Assembly (NCBI RefSeq): GCF_900166985.1
Contig: NZ_FUZK01000002.1
Location: forward strand, 1 to 64,000
Source of the DNA: Acholeplasma oculi
GTDB lineage: Bacteria > Bacillota_I > Bacilli_A > Acholeplasmatales > Acholeplasmataceae
Length of the DNA: 64,000 nt
Reading direction: 5' to 3'
Below the pieces are notes generated by a model. The model saw only the letters and a program-made list of their open reading frames with translations, had not been told where the DNA came from and searched no databases. This document shows positions 44,085 through 54,600 of the stretch, one piece after another. A program made the translations under genes and the position numbers. The stretch's first letter is position 1. Each line of letters starts with the position of its first letter.

Positions 44085-44849
44085 TTATTTTTTAGATGCG
44101 GCGTCAGTGAATACTAAGAAATTATTAGACTCAAGTGCAGCTCCACCAATTAAAGCACCATCAATATCAGACTCTTTTAAGAGTTCATGAATATTATTAG
44201 GTTTTACAGAACCACCATATAAAATACGTACACTTTGAGCGATTTCGCTTCCGTATAAGTCTGCAACTTTAGCTCTTACTTCTTTAATCGTGTCATTAGC
44301 CATTTCTGGAGTAGCAGTTTTACCTGTTCCAATAGCCCAAACTGGTTCATAAGCGATAATTGTTTTTACAGCTTTTGAAGCATCAATCTTATCAAATGCT
44401 TTTTCTAGTTGAGCATCTAATACATGTTTTGTTTGGTGTGATTCTCTATCTGCTAATTGTTCACCAACACATAAGATTGGTGTTAAGTCATATTTAAATG
44501 CAGCTTGCATTTTAAGATTCACATCTTTATCAGTTTCTCCAAAATAACTTCTTCTTTCAGAGTGACCGATTAAAATATAATCCGCTCCAGCTGTTTTAAC
44601 TTGAGCAGGTGAGTTTTCACCTGTAAAAGCACCTTCATCAGCATAGTGCATATTTTGTGCACCAATTCTTAAATGTTCGCCTTCTCTTTTAACAAGTAGG
44701 TTTAATAGAATTGCTGGTGCGCAAATAATAGACTCTACTTGACTTCTTTCAGGCACATTCCCATTAACTGCAAAGATAAACTCTAAAGCCTCATCTTTAG
44801 TTTTATACATTTTCCAGTTTGCAGCAATGACTGGTATTCTTTTGTTCAT
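44085..44849 (-). CDS. tpiA: Triosephosphate isomerase
   Basis: Glycolytic enzyme: substrate Lys in AANWKMYK, catalytic His in ILIGHSERRSYFGE, catalytic Glu in AYEPVWAIGTGKTATPEMAN, phosphate loop in RILYGGSVKPNNIHELL. Length 254 aa. Start at 44849 (MNKRIPV) is preferred to the TTG two codons earlier. It ends the pgk - XRE/cupin - HPr-like - tpiA run. Confidence 0.97.
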   Translation of the reverse strand: MNKRIPVIAANWKMYKTKDEALEFIFAVNGNVPERSQVESIICAPAILLNLLVKREGEHLRIGAQNMHYADEGAFTGENSPAQVKTAGADYILIGHSERRSYFGETDKDVNLKMQAAFKYDLTPILCVGEQLADRESHQTKHVLDAQLEKAFDKIDASKAVKTIIAYEPVWAIGTGKTATPEMANDTIKEVRAKVADLYGSEIAQSVRILYGGSVKPNNIHELLKESDIDGALIGGAALESNNFLVFTDAASKK

Positions 44850-44855
44850 AATCAA

Positions 44856-45101
44856 TTAACCTAAGATGGATGAAATATCTTTAATTGCTTCATCAGCATG
44901 AGGTCCTGAAGCAACAATTTTAACGTTTTCACCTTTAGGTACAGCTAAACTCATTAATCCTAAAATAGATTTTAAGTCAACAACCTTATCTTTGTAATAT
45001 AATTTAATATCCACAGCATACTTAGAAGCTGTTTGTACAACTTTAGCAGCTAAAGTTGCATGTAGTCCAGCAGTTGAACCAATGATAATTTCTTTTTCCA
45101 T
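44856..45101 (-). CDS. HPr-like protein with altered phosphotransfer site (Crh-like role likely)
   Basis: An 81-aa HPr fold protein. The active-site region reads GLHATLAAKVV: the phosphorylatable His14 is kept, but the Arg-Pro after it (HARPA in HPr) is Thr16-Leu17. The regulatory serine is intact as Ser45 in KSILGLMSLAV. In Firmicutes, Ser-phosphorylated HPr or Crh binds CcpA, while PTS phosphotransfer needs the Arg. So a signalling role with CcpA is likelier than sugar transport (inference). Start at 45101 follows GGAG; 15 upstream residues of the frame overlap the regulator gene. It lies between a regulator and tpiA in a glycolytic cluster. Confidence 0.88.
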   Translation of the reverse strand: MEKEIIIGSTAGLHATLAAKVVQTASKYAVDIKLYYKDKVVDLKSILGLMSLAVPKGENVKIVASGPHADEAIKDISSILG

Positions 45102-45118
45102 ATTTATCTTCTCCTTTA

Positions 45119-45667
45119 TTAAAACATCGGTGGTGTAGAAATCCATAATATTCTAGCGACACTATTGGATGCATTTTGCAGATAGTGTTCTTTGTTCGCC
45201 ATATAATAGAATGTCTCACCTTTTTTAACTATAAATCTTTTTTTATTTAAGACCAATGTGACTTGACCTTCAAGCACATAACCAAACTCCTCACCAGGAT
45301 GTGAGTCATCAATTGTTGATTGACCACCAGGTTTAATCTCAATAATGATCGGTTCCATCTCGTATTTTTGAGCATTTGGAACAATCCATGAAATGGTTGA
45401 TAAGAGTTCTTGATTCTCTTTTTCGTAAAAATCTTCTTTTGTAAAGACGATTTTTGCATCCTCATCCTCTGGTTTGGAGAAGAATTCATGTGTTTCAACT
45501 CCTAATACTTCAAGTATAGCAAATAATGTCTGGATAGATGGAGAGGTCAGATTGTTTTCTAATTGTGAAATGTAGCCTTTAGTTAATTCTAAACGATTAG
45601 CAAGTTCTTCTTGAGTGAGATTATTACCTAATCTGAGTGCCCTAATTTTCTTGCCGATGTCAATCAT
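45119..45667 (-). CDS. XRE-family regulator with C-terminal cupin domain
   Basis: A 182-aa transcription regulator. The N-terminal HTH_3 domain is clear (IRALRLGNNLTQEELANRLE, LTKGYISQLENNLTSPSIQT), residues ~8-62. The C-terminal cupin 2 barrel, residues ~105-175, has HPGEEFGYVLEGQVTLVLN and KKGETFYYMANKEHYLQN. The architecture is that of PuuR/ClrR-type sensors of small molecules; the ligand is unknown. Its ATG overlaps the pgk stop by one base, so it is made from the pgk transcript and may control glycolytic or linked genes. Confidence 0.88.
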   Translation of the reverse strand: MIDIGKKIRALRLGNNLTQEELANRLELTKGYISQLENNLTSPSIQTLFAILEVLGVETHEFFSKPEDEDAKIVFTKEDFYEKENQELLSTISWIVPNAQKYEMEPIIIEIKPGGQSTIDDSHPGEEFGYVLEGQVTLVLNKKRFIVKKGETFYYMANKEHYLQNASNSVARILWISTPPMF

Positions 45668-46866
45668 TATTTTTCATCAACCAATTCAATACCTGGTAAT
45701 AATTTACCTTCTAGGTACTCTAGTGATGCTCCACCACCAGTTGAAATGTGTGAGAATTTTTCTTCTAATCCGAATTTAGCAACCGCAGCAGCAGAATCTC
45801 CACCACCAACAATTGTAATTGCTTGTCCATCAAGTGCTGCTAATGCTTCTGCAACGGATTTTGTACCATTTGCAAATTTATCCATTTCAAACACACCTTG
45901 AGGTCCATTCCATACAACAGTTTTAGCAGTTTTAATAATCTCTTTAAATCTAGCGACTGTCTTAGGTCCAATATCTAAACCCATTTCATCTGCTGGAATC
46001 GCTTCAAAGTCTCTAACGTTTGTTTCAGTATTTGCATCAAATGCTTTACCTGTAACAACATCACTACCAAGTTCAATTTTACCAGCACCTAATACTAATA
46101 ATTCTTTTGCTAAATCTACTTTGTCTACTTCAACTAAAGATTTCCCAATTTCAAAACCTTGTGCTTTTAAGAATGTAAATGCCATACCGCCACCGATTAA
46201 CACTTTATCAGCAACTTTAAGTAAGTTTTTAATTACTTCAATTTTATCAGATACTTTTGCACCACCAAGGATTGCAACAAATGGACGTTTAGGATTTTCT
46301 AAAGCTCCACCGATAAAATTGATTTCTTTTTCTAATAATAATCCTGCAACAGATTCTTTCATGTTGGATGAAATACCTACGTTGGAAGCATGCGCACGGT
46401 GAGCAGTACCAAATGCATCATTTACAAATACATCCCCTAATGATGCCCAGTATTTACCTAACTCTGGATTGTTTTTAGATTCTTTGTTTCCATCTAAATC
46501 TTCAAAACGTGTGTTTTCAAACATTAAAATATCAGATGGTTCTAATGATGAAATAGCAGATTCTAAACGTTCGCCTCTTGTTTGATCAACAAACATAACG
46601 TCTTTATCGAGTAATTCTGCCAATCTTTGTGCAACAGGTCTCATTGAGTTTGTTGCTTTATCCGCTTCAGTCTTAATACGTCCTAAATGTGAGAAAAGAA
46701 TTGCTTTTCCACCTTGTTCAACGACATACTTAATTGTTGGTAATGCAGCAACAATTCTTGTATCATCAGAAATTGATCCATCATCGTTTAAAGGAACGTT
46801 GAAGTCAACACGTACTAATACTTTTTTGCCTTTTAAGTCTATATCTCTTAATGTCTTTTTAGCCAT
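45667..46866 (-). CDS. pgk: Phosphoglycerate kinase
   Basis: Glycolytic ATP-forming kinase: [87 protein letters not shown] and [12 protein letters not shown]. Length 399 aa is normal. AAGGAG precedes the ATG. It heads the pgk-tpiA cluster, with cre-like sequences over and upstream of its promoter. Confidence 0.98.
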   Translation of the reverse strand: MAKKTLRDIDLKGKKVLVRVDFNVPLNDDGSISDDTRIVAALPTIKYVVEQGGKAILFSHLGRIKTEADKATNSMRPVAQRLAELLDKDVMFVDQTRGERLESAISSLEPSDILMFENTRFEDLDGNKESKNNPELGKYWASLGDVFVNDAFGTAHRAHASNVGISSNMKESVAGLLLEKEINFIGGALENPKRPFVAILGGAKVSDKIEVIKNLLKVADKVLIGGGMAFTFLKAQGFEIGKSLVEVDKVDLAKELLVLGAGKIELGSDVVTGKAFDANTETNVRDFEAIPADEMGLDIGPKTVARFKEIIKTAKTVVWNGPQGVFEMDKFANGTKSVAEALAALDGQAITIVGGGDSAAAVAKFGLEEKFSHISTGGGASLEYLEGKLLPGIELVDEK

Positions 46867-46904
46867 TTTAAAACTCCTTTTATATTATCGTTTTTCCAAA
46901 TGAT

Positions 46905-46960
46905 ATTATACCATGTTTTTATAAACGTTTCCAATAACTATTGAAGTGAAAGTGTATTCA
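46905..46960 (-). promoter_or_regulatory. pgk promoter with overlapping cre-like sites
   Basis: Minus-strand TATAAT (46910-46905) has a weak -35 (GGAAAC) 17 bp upstream. TGGAAACGTTTATA (46933-46920) overlaps that -35 and matches the cre consensus with two changes. A second dyad, TGAAAGTGTATTCA (46947-46960), lies 14 bp further and overlaps the comK stop. An operator over the -35 would favour repression; placement upstream would favour activation. Confidence 0.5.
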
Positions 46961-47359
46961 CTCTAAACTTTTTTTATAATTCAAGATCATAAATATAGTT
47001 TGGACTAATCTTTGATAGTTTTTAGTCTTAAAATTCACTTTTAATTGATGCGTCTCATCAAAAATAAATATGATTTCATTTTCCAAATATATGATTTCTT
47101 CTATCGCGAAAAAATTTATGAAAATGACATCATAAGATTTCATGCAACATGTTGGAAAAAATGACACTGTATCACTCAAAACAATAGGAATTTTGTACTT
47201 CATTGAAACGATTTTTTCAACTGATTTTAAATAACCTTCAATTGTTGTTAAATATTTCATACAAATTTTATTTAATGCACCTTTTGCAGATTGAGCAATT
47301 TTTCTTCTGTTTGGATAAACATAACCACCATCGGCTTCATTTTTAATATAATAGATCAT
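46958..47359 (-). CDS. comK: ComK-family protein (competence transcription factor homologue)
   Basis: A 133-aa protein matching ComK along its length. The N-terminal half has ALNKICMKYLTTIEGYLKSV in place of ComK's CRFYGSSYEGRKxG segment. Next come KIPIVLSDTVSFFPT (ComK: KPPIVVEP..YFFPT), then CCMKSYDVIFINFFAIEEI, and FIFDETHQLKVNFKTKNYQR with a final LVQTIFMIL. It is shorter than Bacillus subtilis ComK (192 aa). In Bacillus it switches on DNA uptake genes by binding AT-rich boxes. The start has GGTGA five bases upstream. It diverges from the gene at 47433, with TATAAT-like sequences between. Confidence 0.72.
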   Translation of the reverse strand: MIYYIKNEADGGYVYPNRRKIAQSAKGALNKICMKYLTTIEGYLKSVEKIVSMKYKIPIVLSDTVSFFPTCCMKSYDVIFINFFAIEEIIYLENEIIFIFDETHQLKVNFKTKNYQRLVQTIFMILNYKKSLE

Positions 47360-47432
47360 GATATCACCTTTCTCTAGTCATTATAAGATGTTATAATAAA
47401 TCTGTATCCAAGAAAGAATAAGGTTTCCAATT

Positions 47433-48140
47433 ATGCTTATAAATGAATTCATAAAGCCAATTAAAGACAAAAAATTGAGAGCTTTATATCAAATTTTAAT
47501 CGAACATCTCTCATTCATAAAGAATATTGAGACAATGGATCTGCTTAAACAAACTGAAAAAGATGTTCTAGCTTTTTTAAATGGATATACCAACGAACAC
47601 AAATCCTATAAACAATTAAGAAAAAGTTTTAAAGAATATCCTTTGATACATTTAAAACTGCTTTACAGTTTTATACAATATAAAGTAAATTATCTAAGCA
47701 ATCCAATGATTCGTTCTCTTGATAATTACTATAAGTATGCTCACGAACAATCCATTATAGGATTTACCTTATATATCCTGAATAACCAACCTAAAGAACA
47801 TTATGAATCGATTATGACATTATCTAGAATTGATGTTTGTAGTGATCTTTTATTGAATGCTGACCTTTATCTTCAAAAAGGACTTATTCACTTCCCAAAA
47901 CAATTCATAGATGATTATGGTATCTCGTTAGATTTAAATGGTTACTTTTTAAAAAATACAGCATATATTCAAATGTATGAGTATTTATTTTTTAAAATTA
48001 AACAAGATATCGAAAAACTCAATATTTATCTTGAATTAATATATCCTGATTTAAAAGAAATATTCACTAATTATCTAACACAACTCGTTCATACACTCAC
48101 ACAACTTAGAGATAAATACCTTTCAAAAATAAAATCCTAA
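47433..48140 (+). CDS. Squalene/phytoene synthase-fold protein with degenerate Asp motifs
   Basis: A 235-aa helical protein that resembles the squalene/phytoene synthase family: IKPIKDKKLRALYQILIEHL at the start, LLYSFIQYKVNYL, NYYKYAHEQSIIGFTLYIL (the YCYxVAGxVG helix), and ADLYLQKGLIHFPKQFIDDY (family: DxxRGRIYFPKExLxxYG). Both catalytic Asp-rich motifs are lost: SFIKN stands for DDxxD, and LLNADLY for RDVGED. So it is probably not an active prenyl synthase, though it may be an accessory protein. Acholeplasma is known to make carotenoids. No family assignment was tested by search. Confidence 0.55.
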   Translation: MLINEFIKPIKDKKLRALYQILIEHLSFIKNIETMDLLKQTEKDVLAFLNGYTNEHKSYKQLRKSFKEYPLIHLKLLYSFIQYKVNYLSNPMIRSLDNYYKYAHEQSIIGFTLYILNNQPKEHYESIMTLSRIDVCSDLLLNADLYLQKGLIHFPKQFIDDYGISLDLNGYFLKNTAYIQMYEYLFFKIKQDIEKLNIYLELIYPDLKEIFTNYLTQLVHTLTQLRDKYLSKIKS

Positions 48141-48275
48141 TAAAACAGAAGAATTTGAATTCTTAGAAAAACAGAAGAAAAAAGGAATGCTTATCGCACC
48201 CCCTTTGAGACATAGAATTTTTTAGTCACACGAAACACCAGAACAGTTAAGTACACGTTCCGCGTAACAGTAAAA
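48141..48275. other. Non-coding junction at the left edge of the RHS island
   Basis: Contains the dyad AAGAATTTGAATTCTT and two copies of ACAGAAGAA 30 bases apart. The stretch from about 48190 to 48270 is slightly less AT-rich than its surroundings and codes for nothing I can see. No terminator is convincing for the immunity gene. Confidence 0.4.
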
Positions 48276-48641
48276 CTAAACTTTTTTTTGATAATTATCT
48301 AATTGATTGATAATCCAATATATATCCTCTAAAAACTCTTTATCTTTCCAAGAAAAAAACTTGATTCTTTCTTTTCTGTCTATAAAAACCAAAATTGTTG
48401 CAATGGTTAAAAACCCCTCATCCCATATTTCTATGAGTTCATTTTTCTTATTGAGTATCGAAATACTAATATACAAATTATTGGATTTAGTACTATCCTT
48501 TTCTTTTCCAAAGTCACAAAAAAGTTTAAACCCTAGTGTTTCAACTTTTTTGCTTAAAGAAACATATAAATCATTTTGCTTTAATCTATTCATTTCATTT
48601 TGACAATAAAAATTGATAGTTTCAAATATGTTTTCATTCAT
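48276..48641 (-). CDS. Candidate immunity protein for the RHS toxin tip
   Basis: A 121-aa acidic/mixed alpha-beta protein (LYISISILNKKNELIEIWDEG, FLTIATILVFIDRKERIKFF) without signal peptide or membrane helix. It starts 21 bases after the RHS stop on the same strand and has AAGG before the ATG. Size and place fit the immunity genes that follow RHS and other polymorphic toxins. The family is not recognised, so the role is inferred from position. Confidence 0.65.
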   Translation of the reverse strand: MNENIFETINFYCQNEMNRLKQNDLYVSLSKKVETLGFKLFCDFGKEKDSTKSNNLYISISILNKKNELIEIWDEGFLTIATILVFIDRKERIKFFSWKDKEFLEDIYWIINQLDNYQKKV

Positions 48642-48662
48642 ATTAGTTATACCTTTCTTAAT

Positions 48663-51600
48663 TTAACGCGCCAAGCTCCACCATATCCATCTAGCAATTG
48701 TTCCGCTTGTTTTACCTACATAAGGGTTCCATTTTTGTAATTGCCAGTGCCATTCAGGAATACTCTTAATACCTTTTGCGACTTTGTGTCCATGCGTATG
48801 AAATGATAGGACATGAGTTTTTCCTGCACCTGTTTGAAATTTCATACCGTAATAATCACCATATTTTCCAAACTTTGAAATAGATTTAATATTAAAGCTA
48901 TAAGAGATAGATGAAGCAATTGTACCCATAGTTGCAATTGCTGCTATACTTAGCATTAGTCCATTATATAAACCTTCACTCATACCAGTAGAATCTATTA
49001 TCCAGTTTCCATTACCACTTGCTTCTTGAAACTCAGCAGTTGCAAATGCCCCTGTTCCTAAACCTGCTAATAATGTGCCACCTCCAATTACACCAGTTAA
49101 AGTTGCTCCAGTCGCTATTCCACTAACTAGTGCCAGTCCACCGGTAATCAAGGCTGGTATAGCAATCATTGTTAGTCCTATTGCAGTCACGGTATTATTC
49201 TTAGTAACAACTCCTCCTACAGTTAACACCATTCCAACTATTGTAACCAAAGATAAAATAGCTAAAATCGGGAAATTACCGCTAGGGTCGGAGTACATCA
49301 CCGGATTATTCCCACAATAAGCATATAGATTCAGTCCACCAATAGACTCACTATCTAAATATGCTATATGATCGATACTTAACCATCTACCTACTTCAGG
49401 GTCATAATATCTTGTTTGACAATAGTATAGATTTGTTTCTTGATCGTAGATATATCCTTTATATAGATATATATTGAATTCAGCTATATCGGATGCTATT
49501 GTCGTTTCACTTGAGTTTAGGTATGTTCCAAAGGTGATACTTGGTACACCATATGCATTATAGGAGTACTGTATAATTTGCTTACCGTTTAGGTCCATTA
49601 TACCATAAATCTCTCCTAGTATGTTTCGTTGATATACATAGTCTTTTCCACTATAATTTAAACCGATAAGCTGGCCATTTTGATCAAAATGATAAAGCAT
49701 TGTCTTATTGTTATTTAAATCAGTTGATCGTATGACCTGTGTACCATCTACATCATATTTAATATTTACTCCACCACCAGTTTTCTTAACTCTTATACCA
49801 TTTTCATTATATTGATACTGATAATGACCTAAACTCATTAATTGTGGACCTTGCCACAAGAGTTGATGGTTGGTGTTATCTTTAAATATTTGACTTGGCC
49901 AAAACTGATTGTTTGGATCATAGGTGAGTTCATAGTACGTAGTTGTTTGATTGTTTTTACGTCTAGTTATACGATTTAATCTATCTTTAATTGTTTCATC
50001 ATAAATATAGGTATCTTCATAAGTTACTGCTATACCATTTATTTGAGTCTTTTTTAGAATATTACCATTTTGATCATACAGATATTCATACGCATAATCA
50101 CATGTCTCATTTCGAATTGGTTCATTTGGATTTGTCATATCTATCGTTACATGATTAACGATCTCCTTAGATAATCTTTTCAGTCCATCATAAACATAAT
50201 AAACAACTTTAATTGCTTTATTTGATATATCTAAATACTCTTTTTCTACAACATTGAAGTACTCATCATATTTATAATTAACCTTTGTACCAACTGAAGA
50301 AGTTTCAGAAACAGGTACTTTACCCAGTTTTATTTTATTCTCGTTGTTTTCGGTATATATCTCATCATGATAACCATAGGTCTTAGTGAATGTGTTTTCT
50401 AAACTATATATAATATTTTCTACTGGTCTACCTTTTGAATCAACTTTTGATTCAAACATTATAGGTAGACCCTCTGTATAAAGTTTTTCAAGGTGTTCAG
50501 TAGTAAGTGTAATATCCCAAACACTAAACATTTCTATATAACCTTCAAGATGTCTAAATGGATAGTCAGCACCACCTCTTGATCCAATATAAAGAGCCGT
50601 ATTTGAAAAATCAAATGCATTAACTGTTTGTTGGTGCACTAATTGGTGATTTACATATATCTTAATCTGGTTTTGTTGCCAAACGAAAGTTACCATATGC
50701 CATTCACCAGGATTAACTATATAAGTTGTGCCATAGGTTGTTCCTAGTAAACTAAAACGCAATCTTGATGTATAATCCATGAAAAGATTAAATACAACAT
50801 TGTTTTCTGGACTGATTAAACTAAGTATTGTTCGCGTTGTAGTAAGTGTTGTTTCTTCTGGTTTAATGAATACGTTCATTGTTCCTTGTTGCTTTAAATC
50901 TAAAGTATATACCAATTCTGGTCCTTCGTTGTTTTCTTTACTAAAACTAGTATATACATATCTTAATAAATCATCGTCATACTTAAATTGTTTGAGTTTG
51001 TAACCATTTTGATTTGGGTTGCTATATTGGTATTTTGAAGGCTTTCTACCTTTTGAACTTAGTGTAGAGCCATTTAAAGAAAATACTTCTGATCCTTCAT
51101 ATAATGAAGCATTGAAATAACTAGTTTGAGTAGCAAGTATATTTTGTGGTTGATTTAAATATCTTTCCCCTTCGAAATACATCAGCCTCAAGCAATTGGT
51201 TGTCACATTGCTTGTTCCATACCCCATATAGAGTACGTCTATTACTAAATCTGATAACTCAAAATATTTATTGTCTAAATATATTTGTGTTGGGTTAGAT
51301 GCTGGATAGTTTCCAATGGATATAAAATCCGCTTGACTTGATTTATAATTCACAGCAAATCTCTCGTCATGATTGTTTACAGTAACAATAGCCTCTGTTT
51401 GTGTAAGTCTTAAGCTAATCATAAACCACACGTCTTTATTAACAACAATTTGTGTTAACATTTCATTTGAATTGTGCTTTAATTTAACTCTTAAATTGGT
51501 ATCTAAATATAAAGCCAATTGACCCATACGTAAAATTTCTTTGTCTTCAAGATTCTCACCACTAACCCTTATCCAACCATAAATGATTTTATTATTGACA

Positions 51601-54600
51601 AAACCACTTATCCAATCATTTTTACTAAACGTTAAATCACTATACTTTGTTTGGTCAACTCTATTCTTATTAATTTGATTTGCATCCATCACAATACAAC
51701 TAGATTTATCATTTAGTCGCATAACATTTTGATTTATATCCGATATATATTCAATCGCACTCAAAGCTAAAAGGTTGTTATCAGAATAAATTGTTTTATG
51801 TGAATTATTTACTCTTAAGTAGTCATTTAAATACTGAATTGAGATTTTTTCTAAATAACTATTTAAATTGTTTTTCTTAAAATCATAGGAATGATTGTAG
51901 TCGTAGGATATTGTTTGATTTTCTGATGAAAATGCTTTTTTGATTATTGAATCTTTATCATCATATGCATATGAAAATACTCCCTTTTCCACACCATTAA
52001 CTTTGTTGATTTCTTTTATTATTTTTTGGGAATCATCGAAACAAAGCTCTTTTGATTGATTGTTTGGTACATCCGTTACAATAATTAATTGATCGTCTGC
52101 ATATGAAATATTCACCAAATCATTTTCATTATACTTTTTCTTTATGATTTGACCTTTTTCGTTATATTCATATTTGAATTGATTATTGGAACTACCATAT
52201 TGATTGCTTAATAAAGTATTTTTTAAATTACCAGTCCCATAGTTCCTGCTTTCTAAGGTTATTCCACCAATACTAACTTCATTTAGTCTATTACCGTTTA
52301 AACTACTATCAAATTCATAATGCATCTCGTTTTTGGTATTCAATTTATAAAGGTTTCCATTAACCCCATACTCAAAGATACCACCATCATTATTCTCGTT
52401 AAGCTGATATCTATAATTGGTGATTTGATTTTTCATATTATACTTTTTTTGATGAACAATACCACTTGCATCTTGAGTTTGAATTAAACGTCCATATTTA
52501 TCATATAGAAAATTTTGAGTAAATCCATCACCATCTATAGTCTTTATAACAAGTCCCTTTTCATCGTATTCATATGATGATGTACTTACAAAACCTTCAT
52601 CTGATGTTGTGGTTTCCTTTATAAGAAGATTGTCCTCGTAAGTACTTTCAACCTTAAATTGTGTGGTTAGATCTCTTATTGATAGAATATTACTATTATC
52701 ATCATAGGTATAGTCAAATACTCTTCCAGATGCCGTAATCGCCTTAATAATTTTTTCTTTATCATATACATATTCAACAAATTCACCATCCACATTGATT
52801 TTTTCAATTTGATTACGTTCATTGAATTCGTATAATTCATTAATTTTTTGTTTATATAATTTTACTTTACCAAGTTTTAAATTATTTTTTCCTTTGTAAG
52901 AAAATGCACATGTAATTGATTGATATCTATTTTCACACTTAAAATATCCAGTGATTATTTGCCAATCTTTGATTTTTTTATCAAAATCAAAATATTTCAC
53001 CTCTTCGCTACCACTTGCATTATGTATTGTGATTTTAAGTTGAGCAGTATCTAGATCAATCATATCCGCTTTAACCCAAGCACTAAAAAACCACTCATCA
53101 CCGATCTGTCTATCAGATGGAAAAACTTTTGTTTTGAACTCTCTTACTTCATTTTGTCGTCCTTTAAAGTTAACTACCGTATGACCTATAATATCAGGGA
53201 AGAAAGTGTTATTTACTAAGAAATCACTTAACTGATTTTCACCAAAACCTTCCCATCCATCTATTAAATTTCCTTGTATCAGTTGATATTCCGATTTTTC
53301 TATATCGTTTTTATTTAAATCAATTATCTCTTTTCTTGTAAGTGTTTCATCACCATTTGAAGCCTTATATGATTCAAAAATTCTATGATTTTCACCATCA
53401 GTTACTAAAGTTTTTTGCCCTAATTGACTGTAGTAAACTTGATTTGATTTACCCTGTTCATTACTGATTTTAGTATATTTATCTAGTGGATAATATTCAA
53501 AGTCATAACTGTTATTTTCTTCTTCTAAACTCCCCATCTGAATGCGTGTTAATTTATTGTTTGTATAGGTGTATAAAACTAAATAATCAGCTAAATTAAC
53601 AGTTGACAGGTATTTATTTCCATCATATGTAATTGTTTGCTTATCAACTAAGACATCTCCCAATTCATCTTGATTATAGTGTCTAATTTCTTTAAGATAG
53701 TATTTGTTTTGGATTTGTTCATATACCATTTGGTATTTTCGATGCCACTTGGGTATTTCGATGCTGTCTATTTTTGTATCAAAAAAACTAATGATTGTGA
53801 CTTCATCTTCTTTATGAATAATTGCTTGATTTGTATGACTCCAGTCAACTTCAATGATTGGAATGTTCTTGTTTTTAATCCATTCTAATCTGAATATTTT
53901 ATGTCCAAACATATCGATCTGACCAGCATGAAATAATTTCAAACTAAAACCGTTGGGAAATTTAATTACGACATTATTATCATTGGCCATATTGACTGCA
54001 TAACTAAAATCTTTTATATTGAAATCAGCTAAATATACAGATGGATCGACCTCTATTCCATATAAACCTTTTAAATCATTCGGGTGTAATGTTCGATAAA
54101 CATTTTCATTACCTAAATAATCAACTAAAATACTTTGTGTAATATTAGTTTTTATTGTGTAAAATAAACTTGAGAGTAGATTTGATTTGTTTTGATTTAT
54201 AGTGTTTGAAAGTGCATGAGAAGTATTTCCTATCTCAGGTAGCATATGTAAAAAGTCGCCACTCACGTAATCTATCAAACAATTTCCTCCTTCATTTATA
54301 CCTAGAACTTCTCTAGTATCTTTTATTGGATCACTAACTGTTACAACCAAACCATCAAAATGACTAGAAGTGTTAAGTTCACCACCATATGCAGACAAAT
54401 CGCTGTGAACTATATCGGGATTAATCAAATAAAACTTTTCGGATGAATTGTTTGATATTCTCATGTGAATGTGGTTATCGCTAGTTTTTAGTTTGCTTAT
54501 AACATGATTTGTCAATTCAAATTCAATATATCCAGTATTAGATTCATTAAAATAATTAACATGACTTTTACCTATCAAGTATTGATTTGACTGATTTACT

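Noticed and set aside
48141-48275. Insertion sequence end
   Set aside because: Part of it vaguely resembles IS termini, but there is no transposase fragment, no matching inverted repeat and no target duplication.
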